This document shows, in pieces, positions 1 through 11,100 of a stretch of DNA of 49,937 bases. The DNA comes from Lingula anatina (taxonomy: Eukaryota; Brachiopoda; Lingulata; Lingulida; Lingulidae). The stretch is taken from assembly GCF_001039355.2 (NCBI RefSeq), contig NW_019773543.1, forward strand, positions 5,929 through 55,865, written 5' to 3'. A model generated the notes under the pieces. The model saw only the letters and a list, made by a program, of their open reading frames with translations, searched no databases and was not told the origin of the DNA. The translations under genes were made by a program, and so were the position numbers. Each line of letters begins with the position of its first letter. Position 1 is the stretch's first letter.

Positions 1-200
1 GTTGAGTCAACTTTCATAGTCAACGTCATATCAACATAGTTTCAACGTTGACCGTCAACGTTGATTCAACATTGATACCTCAAGGTTGATTCAACCTTGA
101 TGGTTCAACGTTGAGTCAACTTTCATAGTCAACGTCATATCAACATAGTTTCAACGTTGACCATCAACGTTGATTCAACATTGATTCAATGTTGATTTGC
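1..200. repeat. Tandem repeat built from GTTGA/TCAAC palindromes
   Basis: A unit of 109 bp is present nearly twice: the text starting at 1 recurs at 110 with very few changes. Inside the unit, short palindromic words such as GTTGATTCAAC and GTTGAGTCAAC recur in both orientations. It looks like the core of a non-autonomous element or a small satellite. The left end is cut by the window edge. Confidence 0.85.
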
Positions 201-827
201 CCGCTGGGCCGTTGTCCACGGAAGCTATCCAAACCACAAAAAATAGTCCACATAAATTGTGCAGTGGTTATAACAGAAGTATTGCACCATTTTGCTTTAA
301 GGTAAACAAAACTTGATTTGTAAGGATTTTCTTTTAGAATTTTATTGAAAACTGGATGCCAAGTTAGGATCTTTACAACATGTTTACAAAACGATGCTTT
401 GCACCTTACATAACGCATGTTATTATGTCAGTATTAACAATTTGTTGGATATCCATGCTGTCTCAATATGGTCACCATCTTTTGGACATAGACTGGTCAA
501 GGTTAAGCAATATTTTGGAGGCTATGTTGGCCCAGACCTTAAAGACATATTGGATAAGAGTATTTCTGGTAAAGGGGCGATCCTTTGCCCCTAAGATTTA
601 CATTTACTCATTCCACAGCTTTTCAGTGGTGTTTGCGGTTATCAATTCTGTAGTAGCCAAAAGACTAATTGAAAAACAAAGCGTACCCAGCCGTTGTTAA
701 CCTTCAAGCAAAAGTGTGCAATACTTTTGTCACCCCCTGTATAATACTGTAATTATGGCTTTCTTTTATCAGTCATTTCCAATTCTAATACATAAGATGT
801 TTTTATCTATTTATTTGTTTATTTTAG
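201..827. other. No gene recognised; probably intron upstream of gene A
   Basis: I see no convincing coding segment here. Several short open frames overlap one another and resemble nothing I know. The stretch ends in a splice acceptor (AG at 826-827). No segment resembles the signal-peptide and transmembrane exon that lies 350 bases upstream of the equivalent acceptor in gene B, so that exon is either left of the window or missing from gene A. Confidence 0.5.
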
Positions 828-2158
828 AGGCACTGCTCATGCCAAAATTTGCCACTGTTCCATCTTGCACCCCTCCTACATGGATCAGTAGAAGCTATTC
901 ATTCCATATGTGTTCATTTGCCGAAAGGACAAAGTCTGAGCTTGTCTGTAAAGGGCACGGATAAAGTTCGAGTCATAAAGACCAAAGTAACTGAACTTGT
1001 AAATGTACCCTTTTTTTACGTGAATGTATACCATGGTAGCACCCCAGGAGAGTCAGATAGCCTTGAAGACGACAGGACTTTTGAGGATTATGGAATATAC
1101 CTTGGGGCAGACCAAGAGTTTTCGATCACCTACGTCGCCCATGGTGTTTTTGTTCAATTTGCGGATGGCAGACTTGAGGAACTATTTGGGGATCCTCTTC
1201 TTTCCGTCGGAGATTTTTTAGATGGGCTTGATTTCAAAATTCAGGAATTACGTAGGGATATTCTTCAAATTGAAGCCCATTGGGAGGGAAGAGCGACACT
1301 TCAAGAATTGACCGAGTCCGATACAAAGAAGCCGCTGTATCGTCTACGTAAAGTAAAAATGTCCGTTTCATTCGAAGTGGTATTGAGGATAATTGGACAT
1401 AACACATTAATATCGGTTAGAGTATTCCCAACGGATACTGTGGACACACTGGCAATTAATTTTCCAAGAAGCGTAATTTTTATTTTCGAAGGTATTGAAC
1501 TCGTGAGAGACAAAACGATGGAGGAGTATGGTCTCCATGAAGGGGCAGTTGTAACTGTTGACTGGTCAGTAACAGTACTAGTAACATTTGGCGAAAAAAG
1601 CTGCTCGTACATTTTGCGGTCAAGTTACTCTGTTGGCCAACTTAAAGAGCTTCTGGCGGTTGATACGGGTTTACATCGGTTTGAACAACACCTTGGTTTT
1701 TATGGCACTGTTCTTAGTGACGAGAAGATGTTATCCGAGTACTTGACCCCAGAGACGGAAGATAAAATGAGCATTACTCTCACCTGTCAGCCCTGGAAAG
1801 TGTTAGTGCTGCTGCCTAGCGGTACTTTAAAAGATTATAAAATTTCACCAAATACAAAAGTGGCGTTTTTAAAAAGTCAAATAGAGGAACATGAAAACAT
1901 TCCTGTTGCACGACAGATCTTACAAATTGATCAAAACGATTTAGCCGACGACGGATTGCTCTGCGAATCAATGATACCATCAAATAGTATTCTCTACCTG
2001 AAGGAACAGATTGCCCTAAAGTATTCCTCAAACTGGACACCTGTCAGTGCCAGATGGAAGCCTTGCTTTGAAGAACTTCTGCAGGTCAGCGACGGGAACT
2101 TGAAGGAAGTGAACAACGTATGTTTCAGCACAAAGGTGGACAGGTTTAAAATCGGATT
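828..2158 (+). CDS. Gene A exon with tandem ubiquitin-like folds
   Basis: This single 1331-base exon encodes successive beta-grasp-like repeats of 68-80 residues. Each has the ubiquitin pattern: a strand-turn-strand start (VHLPKGQSL, VQFADGRLE, VLLPSGTLKDY), a helix with spaced lysines, a QIL/IEG-type strand, and an L-x-D/E-YG-I/L-x-x-G end. No repeat ends in the Gly-Gly needed for processing or conjugation, so these are integral domains. The fifth repeat (PWKVLVLLPSG to LYLKEQ) is the clearest. The exon ends in phase 2 and is followed by the kinase glycine loop. It is clearly more diverged from gene B than the kinase exons are. Confidence 0.8.
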
Positions 2159-5100
2159 GTAAGTATCTTGGGGCATTTTGTATCTATTCTTTTTAAGATA
2201 ATTTTTCACTTTTTAAATGGTGACTATGAACGTCAATGCTAAAAACGGGTTTTGATAAACGTTTTAATATTTTTTATTATTTAATAAACGTTTTCTTACA
2301 TGAGAAATCAAATGAAATTCAAATGAAATACATACAGGTAGAAAAAGTTTGTGTGTTGTGTACCTCAGTACTTTCAAATTTCGATGCTCTAAATTTTTCT
2401 CATTACTAATGTGCCTATTTTTTATCAAATATTTTTCATTAATTTTTTGACGGGGGCAGGGACCATCAGTCCTAGTAACAGTTTTTAAAGATTCCTTAAA
2501 TTTTGTAATTATACTTTCTATTCAGCGGGAACAAAACTGAGGTGTTTCTGGGTATTCGGCATGATGGCAGAGAGGTCGCCGTAAAAAGATTCCCCAGGTC
2601 CATGTCACAGAATTTCAAGAACGAGAAAAGCGTATTAACTACATTAGATTCCCCAAATATCATCCGGTATCTTGATATTGCCATGGACGACGAGTTTCTG
2701 TACCTGATTCTTGAGCTTGGGGAGTTTACTCTCAATGAATTCATATCTACAGATGAGTACAAACAAAACCAGACCAACATCTCCCGAGATCTCGTGGGGC
2801 AGATCTTGGAGAGCCTCAGAACCTTACACACTGGGCACAACGTTATTCACATGGACATCAAGGTAAATAAGCAAAAATGTTCATTAGCTTGGTAGTTGAA
2901 TCATAAATGAAAATTATCGATCTACCAGACATTTGAGAGGATCCTGGCTTCTATACAACCTAACGCTCATTGAGTGTCAACATCTGCTCATATCAGTCTG
3001 ATGAAGGCCTACGTCCAGGGCTCCGTATCTCGAAAGCCTCGCTATGTTGCGCACGTGCGCAAGTGTCTCGATTCCATAACCGATTCTATTTCGAGATGCA
3101 GGGCCATGGAATCGAGACACTTTAGCACGTGCGCAAGCGTCTCGATTCCATGGCCCCGTATCTCGAAATAGAATCGGTTATGGAATCGAGACACTCGCGC
3201 CCAGGGCTCCGTACGGTATCTCGAAAGCTTCGCTATGTTGCGCACGTGCGCGAGCATGGCGAGCCTGCGCTATTTTCTTAGTGCGATTGCACCCACCTGC
3301 TATCTCGAAGCCATAGCAAACGCAACGCAATTATAACCTCAAACTCTAATTTAAACTAAAATTCGATTGCCGCATAAAGTGAAGACGTCATAACACAATT
3401 ACACAAAATGTAATTTTTTTCATCATGACGCAAATCAAGAGGTTGTTTTTTTTATTTATAGGAATATCATAATAACAAATAGTGATATTTGAAGTGTTTG
3501 ACACCAATAAAATGTCAAAGAAAAAAAAACAATTCAATAAACGAAGCTTGGACTGACACAATTACTGACACATTGGTGAGTAGTGTTCAGTCTCACAATA
3601 ATAGACATTGAGAAAGGTCACGGTGCGACCGAATGCTTTGTTTCTGCCTTTTCATTTTGTGTTCATCATGTTTTATTACATGCTATTATCAGGCCTACCC
3701 AACTACCAGACTCGGCACCGAATGATCCCGAATTCACCGGTAGATCGAACCACACTATTCGTTTCCAAGGTGTGAGTCAGTACACATTAAACAGTATCAT
3801 ACCCCGTACAAATTTTGTGTGGTGATGCAATGCTTTTCAACCCCGCTGAGAATCACATCGCCTACTAGGCAAGAGCGGTGCCGCGTCTGATACATGTACT
3901 GTGAAATGCGTACTGATACACACCTTGAAAACGGGTAGTGTGGTCCGATCTACCGTTGAATTCAGGATCATTCGGTGCCGAGTCTGGTAGTTGGGTAGGC
4001 CTGATTATGACTAGCAACCCAAACTTGCCACCATGTTTAATTACATGAAAGACACATTAAAATGACGAATTTTGCATACGCAGAGGCCTTTGCGACTAGT
4101 TTGTATCGCCGCAAATAATAGCCTCGAAACTAATGGTGATTTCGACATTAGCGCACGGCCGCGATTTGCGAAGCTTTCGAGATATAGGATAGCGCACGCT
4201 CGCCCTGCTTGCACACGTGCGCAACATAACGAAGCTTTCGAGATACGGGGCCCAGGTTGGCTGTAAGCTAACGGTATGGAAGTATTTCGGCTTGCGTTTG
4301 ATAATTTTCATTTATGATATCAAGGTAGTTGTCTTTTCAGTTATCAGTGATTATCTATGTCATAATATCTGTTCCTTTCTTCAGTTCATCTACACGGTGT
4401 CTTTATGGGCTTTTTGAAATGCTTTCCGAGGCAGTTATTTCTTTAGTTGCAAATGATATTTTTGTGTCACAAGTTTCATGTTAGTAAATATTCGATAAAA
4501 AACAAAAGTAAGCAACAGTCTGAAGTATTTCAGTTATTTTACGCAATGCATTTAAATTCCAGCCCCATAACGTTCTTTTAGATGTCAGCAACCGTGCAAA
4601 ATTATCTGATTTTGGCATAAGTGTGGTCCTCCCGGATAATCAGAGCACTTTCTACACTACTGCTAAAGGTATGTGATTTTTACGACTTTGCGCATATCTG
4701 TCTGTCTGTCAATCTGTCTTTTTGTCTCATGAACTATTGCATAGATAATTAATCTCTGGCCATGAGGATATTCAGCTGCTGCAGAATAGCTATATTAAAG
4801 GGATATTATGGCGCCGAATCATAGCGACAATACTTTGTAGCCGGTGCACATTTAGTCTAGTTTGTGCATTTTTAGTCCAGTTTTTATGCGTACAGTTTGT
4901 AGCCCTTCATTAGCTATGGGGAGTATCCTCGTCTATTCTTTTCTTACCCCTAATAAATCTATATCTATCTAAAGAACGTAGCAAACAAAACATCGTATGT
5001 CATGAGTGGCATTTTTCATCCTGCTCACAAATTTTTAATTTTTTTACAAGTAACTCCGGACTATTAGTTTTTAAGGGATGTAAACGATTTTTATGTAGCT

Positions 5101-8100
5101 ATTATCCTTTATCCGCATCCCTTTTTATAGTAAGAATTAAACGTTTGTATTCATACAGTGTCTTTACACAACGACGCTTTTACAGCAGATTTTACACCCA
5201 ATATTTTATATTATATATATTCTATTGGTTTAATAAATATTTATGCTATTTATCTTATCTTTCAATTAATAGGTCTGATTTGTACTACTCATTACCAATT
5301 TATAGCTGTTCTAAGGCCAAGCTGGAACATGTATTTATATTCATAATTCGCTAACTGTGGTTGTTATGTGTTTGGTGTATCTTCAGGGACATACCACTGG
5401 GTGGCAAAAGAGATACTTGATAGCGCCACTGGGAAAGTCAAATACAAGAAGAATGCCGATATTCAGGTAAAATTAACAATGCAATTTCAATTTACAGTTT
5501 ACTACACAGAATTTTCAAAAATTAATATGGTGGTAATATCATGGACATACGTATTAATAAATGAAAATTTGTTAACAATCTCAAGCATGGTTAATTGTCA
5601 TTTCATTATGACAATTTCGAACATTGAAATTCTGATTGTCGACGCTATTTTGTGGCTATAATGTCGAGTCTCACATTATGAATGATTTAGATATACACGT
5701 ATGTGCCAAGTTTTAATTCATAAAACTGTTTATTGTTCTGTTGCCCTTGCAGGTAGCCGGGATGTTAGTCTACTACACATTAACAGGTGGCATACACCCA
5801 TTTATGCCCAATGGCGAGGCCGACGTGTTTCTGTGTAACAAGAACGTTCAAGATGGAAAACATGACCTTTCAGCCTTGGACGACATCGTTGGGAGACATT
5901 TAGTGGACTGGATGCTGCAGCCAGACCCTGAGCTGAGGCCGACCATTGAGGAGGCACTGGCGTAAGTTATCTTTATGTTTCCTCTTTTCCCTTTTTAAAA
6001 GATTTCTTTGGAAAAAAGCATTTGCAGCTACTTGCACAATACAAGATTAAAGGCGCACTTTCCAGTTAAAGAATCGTTTTAACTATCAACATCTGAACCA
6101 ATAATAACTATAAATATATGGTTAGTTAGATGTGTGTAATGTTGTCCTTAACGCATACTGTCAAGTAAATATTTATTGAAATGTGTCAATGCGCTGATAA
6201 GAATTTAGGTACAGGGAGTTACATTGTAAACGTGCTGTAAATATCAATATACCTTTTATTAACAGGCACCCGTTCTTTTGGAATGTGGATATGAGGTACC
6301 GTTTTCTTGGTGTTTTGGGGGACGAGAAGGAAGTGAAAGAAAGGTAAAACAGAGGGATGTTAATCATTTTATATGTTTAATGAAATAATTAGCTGTGACA
6401 GAATGTTGAAATGCAACATCAGCAGTATTTTGCTTCCTGTAACATACGTCTTATGTCCTTTACGTTCCAGATAACATTATTTTTTATCTTAAACTTTAAT
6501 GTAAACATTTTTAAACATCTTGTAACTTTAAAGATCGCTCTATTAAAAAATATACTGAGTTTGATAGTCTTCTGATATCAGTCCTTTTTGGTAGACGTAG
6601 AAAATGTTAGAGTAGAATATCGGTAGTATACTTAGTGAGAGCAAATTAATGATAATATATTTTTGTTTACAATAAGAACAACCGAAATCGATTGTGATAC
6701 TTGTATAAAATTCATGTAAATCCACTGAATATATTGCAGTTGGAAACGACAGCCACATTCCGTAACGTTGACACTGGATGGGTTGACGGTATCCGTGTTT
6801 AACACAGTACCGCACTGGGTAGGTCTTTCCGGTTTATTATTAACGATTTTGCTTCTGCATTTACTTGAATGTGCTTCCGCGTTTACTTGAATGCGGATAA
6901 CCAGTGTGTTACTGGTGTACATGTAATATTAGACTAATTAATCTACGTAAACTCATCCGGAGAGATTGGAGGAAGGGAGAGGGAGAAAATCAATGCCTTC
7001 CAAAAAACTGGCCAAAAACGACACATGTTTTTTTATGTCTCCTCCATCCCATTGCACCACAAACTTGCATAGTCCCGTTCATAACAAAAGAGAAGGCAAC
7101 AAAGACTATCGGGTGTTCGTGATTTGGCCAAACAAGGCCGCTTTTATTATATAAACTCACTATCCTAATAATTTTAACAATAATAACAATGTGGCAAATT
7201 GTTGCCTGCATTAAATGTTATGGCCTTAGGGATAAAATTAAATATGAAATCATCCTAAAAATAATGATGTGACGAGTCAGCAAAAGTTTTTATTGTCAAA
7301 CAATTTTGCACAAATTTCGTTTGTGGGGTTGCAAAGAAGACCATGTCCTATAAGCTCTGTACTGTAAAATTCCCAGTATTATTAACATCTTTCAAACTGT
7401 ACAGAGTTTGGTGAAATGTAATCAAATCAACCGTAAAAATTTACTGTATTTTCGTGTGGGGCATTATTGTATATTATTGCACAACAGCCTGAATATACAC
7501 GCAAAAGTGCCCCCGTCACAAAACGAATCACAGTTTATCTCATCTTCCATCTTTGATTTATTGAGGACCCACGTACAGTGCACGTGGCATGCACAGAACC
7601 TCTAAAATCTTGGCACGAAGGCAAAATCTTTAATTTCAATGTTTTATATAGCACTTTATTTCAATAAAATAATCATATAAAGAATACTTTCAATGTGATT
7701 TGAAAAGTTTTTTTGTAGATTTCGGTTTATATTTGTGTGATAAAAATAGTCATCAATTATGTCAAGGAAATAGTATTTTATTAATGACGTATGGCGTTTC
7801 CTCTTTTCAGAAACAATTTACTATTATTTACCATCGCAGCACAAGTGGCATTGAAAAATCTATTTCACCATCTGTATATTGAACTGACGAAATAAGTATA
7901 CCGAGTTTAAAAAAATAATGTTTTGCAGAAAGACTTGCTCGATCAAGCTGTTTATGACGAAGTTTCAAAACCAGTGAGGAATGGCTACAGGTCTACCATA
8001 TGCGGACTTCTTCGATTTATACGAAATGTGGACGTCCATCTCAAAGATCAGTAAGAATGATTACTTATTTTTGCAAATATTATGAATTCGTTCAGTATGT

Positions 8101-8828
8101 TGCATTAAATATGCTCATGCACTTGTGGGAAATTTCTGAATGAGGTGGTCTTAACTCAACATAACAGAGATCTTAAGGGGCTAACTTTATGTTTAAAGTT
8201 GGGGAAGAAATATGTAACATATATGTTTATATTATCATTTTCAGAGTGGTGGGAGAGGGACAAGGCTGTATGACTTGCATCGTTAAAAAGCTTATTCAGA
8301 AAATTATATTAATCGAATATAATATTTCTAGAGTTAAAATAAATTACTTCTAAAAATTTCAAACCAGTTTTTAAAGAGGGACAAAATAAGAACTGCATGT
8401 TTCAATAAAATTACCCTTTTGCCCATCAAAATATTCCACGCATTTAATAAAATGATACTATTGGTTTTTACAAAAGAGGATTTTTATTGCCAATAGGTAT
8501 CAAACTGATGATACTGTTCAACATTTACGAGAGGACTGCATGAGCTGTGCCTTTTTCCACTTTTACTCGACAGGAAAATTCCTGTCATTCTCCCGGGTAT
8601 TTTTAATTATCTGTATATTAAAGAAAAATGGAGATTTTGTACGTTTCATGAATATTTTCCAGGCCGCCTGCTATACAAGCCACTGTAGGTAATCCCATGA
8701 CGTATTTCACCGCCAAGCTGCCTTTTGACGAGCTGTTCCTGAGGGTTTACAAAACTGTGAGAGACACCCGGTCGTCTGCTGATGACTGGACGGTTAGAGG
8801 GTCACTGAAGGAATTCTTTCCAGCATAA
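828..8828 (+). CDS. Gene A: ubiquitin-like array, kinase and KEN ribonuclease (5' exon not in window)
   Basis: Nine coding exons can be traced: 828-2158, 2526-2862, 4563-4668, 5387-5466, 5753-5961, 6266-6343, 6740-6818, 7929-8050 and 8663-8828. All have GT-AG borders and matching phases, giving 835 visible residues with no stop. Numbering from the first visible codon, the order is: about five ubiquitin-like folds (25-394), a linker, an IRE1-type kinase (442-690) and a KEN nuclease (690-835). Kinase residues seen are Lys464 in VAVKR, Glu477, HMD Asp554, Asn559 and DFG Asp572. KEN residues are Trp740, Tyr760, Arg772, Asn773 and His777. HPFFW marks the kinase-KEN junction. No in-frame ATG precedes the first two ubiquitin-like folds, and the acceptor itself forms an in-frame TAG, so an upstream exon must supply the start. 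The likely role, RNA cleavage after kinase-domain dimerisation, is known for IRE1 and RNase L and inferred here. Confidence 0.85.
2990..4256. mobile_element. Nested foldback element in a gene A intron
   Basis: The gene A intron after the first kinase exon is 1700 bases. The matching gene B intron is 285. The extra DNA has inverted ends: text reading CCGTATCTCGAAAG followed by a CACGTGCG-rich stretch (3020-3060 and 3207-3255) returns in reverse at 4155-4250. Inside it is a hairpin with arms of about 60 bases (3062-3121 with 3139-3195), and a second inverted pair at 3690-3780 and 3920-4004. No transposase is visible. It is inserted in gene A only, after the duplication, or was lost from B. Confidence 0.75.
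4669..5386. other. Gene A intron expanded relative to gene B
   Basis: This intron is 718 bases, against 218 in gene B (17409-17626). Both start with TCTGTCTGTC-type simple sequence and end in the same block before the acceptor. The extra bases (about 4780-5260) are AT-rich and hold no recognisable coding sequence. They may be a small insertion, but I could not define its ends. Confidence 0.45.
6740..6818 (+). CDS. Gene A 79-base exon completing the KEN domain
   Basis: This exon is inferred from phase. The exon ending at 6343 leaves two bases of a codon, while the exon starting at 7929 begins on a codon boundary, so a piece of length 3n+1 is needed between them. The block 6740-6818 is 79 bases long, has AG before and GTAGGT after, is open in the required frame and ends in the codon for Trp. 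It is nearly identical in gene B (19246-19324), while the flanking intron has diverged. The Trp falls 28 residues before the LL of the nuclease helix, close to the DW position of IRE1. The run LDG earlier in the exon also resembles IRE1. Confidence 0.75.
7929..8828 (+). CDS. Gene A last two exons: KEN ribonuclease core and C-terminus
   Basis: Exons 7929-8050 and 8663-8828 encode the core of the KEN fold. The sequence YRSTICGLLRFIRN is followed by V-D-V-His. Tyr, Arg, Asn and His occupy the positions of the IRE1/RNase L catalytic residues, and the Tyr-to-Arg spacing (12) fits RNase L better than IRE1 (13), as I recall those sequences. The second exon gives the typical G-N/D-P-x-x-Y-F then F/P-x-x-L end (VGNPMTYFTAKLPFDELF). 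It finishes LKEFFPA, again like the RNase L end. The stop is TAA at 8826-8828. Confidence 0.85.
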
Positions 8829-8832
8829 TGTT

Positions 8833-8838
8833 AATAAA
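8833..8838 (+). promoter_or_regulatory. Possible poly(A) signal directly after the gene A stop
   Basis: AATAAA starts five bases after the stop codon, and gene B has the same arrangement. If used, the 3' UTR would be only some tens of bases. A later, weaker alternative is not excluded. Confidence 0.4.
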
Positions 8839-11100
8839 TCAAGATGCCAAAATGGAAGATGTAAGTCGTAAAGAAGCGACGCAATATGAGGATTTCAACA
8901 GCCATTTTGATTAAATCTTTTATTCAAAATTGACCTCATAAGAGACTTAAGGGTAAGATTTTGCCCTTGTAAAACTTTTATCCAAATTTGGTTTTACACT
9001 GGAAATTTAATGATAGTTATTTCTGCGAAGTTTTTATATTCAGCTATTCGTAGATTGCTGACGGGCAGAGGATTACGGGACATAGCTATATAGGTGGGTT
9101 GTGCCATATGATAATAGCTTCTACAGTACATCGTACACAATTATAGATACTGTAGATGTAAGAAAATATTTTAGTTTTTATAGTTAAAAAATCAACAAAA
9201 GGTTTTTATTGTGAATGAAACAGCGATTGCAACATTCATTTCTTCACTTTGTATTACATGTATCTTTTACCAAATTACAAATGTAAATATTAACGCATTT
9301 AAATTATTCTACATTGTATCAAAGTAGAAGTACTATGTATAAAATTTACAAGCGGTTTTGCCTTTATGTACGTATGGTACATGTATGTTTGAATTGCTTA
9401 AACCTATAATGATTATTGCACATGTTGCTTGTGGGCATGTTGTTTCCGGCAAAAATAAATTTAGAAATCTCGTTTCATTAAAATTCAAGCTTAAATGATC
9501 CTTCCAACGCAATTGTTTTGGCCAATTGTGGCCTTTCTTCTTGGATTTTATTTTCAGATTGAAATATACTTCCACCAACTTTTGTTATAATGGACCAGAA
9601 AGCGTTAGGCTGATATCTCGCAAGTACTAAATAACTTTTATTTTCATCAGAGGGAATAAAAATATTCCAAAATAATGGCTTTCTGTTTGTTATTAGAAAA
9701 ACATTTTATACAACGTTAACAACCATTTTAACTTCCCTAAGTCCTATCTTAAATCGGTAAAAACAATGATTCTTTTTCAATGTAATGTTTTACTTGTTGA
9801 AAATGAAATACATACTTAATGCAAAAAAAGGCAAAAACAAAATTTTGCAAATGGTCTTATAATATAAATACGAAGTGTTTTTTTCTTGCAAATTTTACCT
9901 GAACATTCAATCTAAGGGTATAATGATGACATTTTTTTTCACCAACAGCAGCTTGACTTTTCTATTAAAAACAGATTTAACAAGAATTACAATTAAAGGG
10001 TTTGCAGTTAATACCGCTATGATTAACATTAACAAGAATACCCCGGCATTATCCGAATCAAATGACAGTTTAAAGTTAGTGCCAAGCTTATATAGAAATA
10101 AATTCACAATGCAACAGTAACCTTACGTCAGACACTGTAGAGAAGGGGAATGCCGCAGTTAACGCTACTCTTGTAAAGGTGCAACAATATGTACATGTAC
10201 TGTATATCCTTAATATGTCTATGCTCCTACTTATTTATCTTTCCATATATACTTATCTAAATTTTGCCATTGTCTTTGACTTGATAACGTTGACAAGCAC
10301 TTTGTAGGTCAAGCCTTTTTGCAGTTATCCAGCAGTTATATCTCGTGAAGATTTCGACCTTACAACTTCATTTTCAGGTATATGCTTTTAAGTCAACAAG
10401 GTAAGTAAAGTTGGTTAATGCAGCTATCAGCAAGTTATTCGAGGTGAAATTTTAATATGGGTTTTCAAACGAAGCCATTTGATTGTTGTTAAACGTGGTG
10501 CATACATGATTGCATGTCGTGTTGTTAGAGTTATGTTTTGCTCTTCCATTCACGTCCTCCTGTACACAAGAAGTGAATACCTTACCTTGAATCAGATCGA
10601 AAAAAATAATAATTGACTAAAGCACAGTGTGCGTTTATTGCACATGCAGGTTTTAGAGAATGTTGTAAACTATTCTATAGGATTTGGCAGCCGCTGATTC
10701 CCCTATATTTGTCATCAAGCTGATTCTAGAGATGCTTTTATAGTATTTTCTGTAACCTGGACTGTTTTTTGAATGACGTATTCGGGCGCTGTTGAATACT
10801 TTTTAGTGAATGTAAAGATATATCCCACCAGTGCTTCAAATGTAAGATCATAGTGTGTTTATTTGATCCTCAGATCAGCATTCTACCAAAGGAATCACTA
10901 TTTATGAGGTCTATTAGCACTGATACAGATTTGTATAGAAGCAGGCCAAGTAAGATAGGCATACATTTCCATATACCAGTTCCCCACGTAGTTCTATTTG
11001 CCGACAAATCCCCATGCAAATAGATATTTTACCAAATCAACAGTTTGTATATTTTTGTATTTTTACTGTTTTACTGTTTACTCCGATAACCCGGAGTTAG
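8839..11100. repeat. 3' flank shared between genes A and B
   Basis: These roughly 2.3 kb match 20891-23165 almost base for base, with scattered substitutions and small gaps, so the duplicated unit extends far beyond the coding region. I see no gene in it. Short open frames exist on both strands (for example around 9907-10107), but they are AT-rich, lack splice context and resemble nothing known. The blocks at 9480-9760 are found a third time at 27081-27320. Confidence 0.8.

Noticed and set aside
840-964. ATG at 840 as the start of gene A
   Set aside because: It is out of frame with the ubiquitin-like folds and reaches a stop at 962-964.
2496-2840. Minus-strand open frame conserved in both gene copies (also 16651-16995)
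   Set aside because: It is the antisense shadow of the first kinase exon, and its conservation is explained by the sense coding sequence.
3583-3825. Small open frame inside the gene A intron element
   Set aside because: It lies in an inverted-repeat element, has no similarity and no splice context.
6632-6922. Minus-strand open frame conserved with 19126-19428
   Set aside because: The conserved part coincides with the 79-base sense exon, and the rest diverges. No start context or splice signals support an antisense gene.
7929-7935. Direct splicing of the exon ending at 6343 to 7929
   Set aside because: The phases do not match (two bases left over against a codon boundary), so the KEN frame would be lost; an intervening exon is required.
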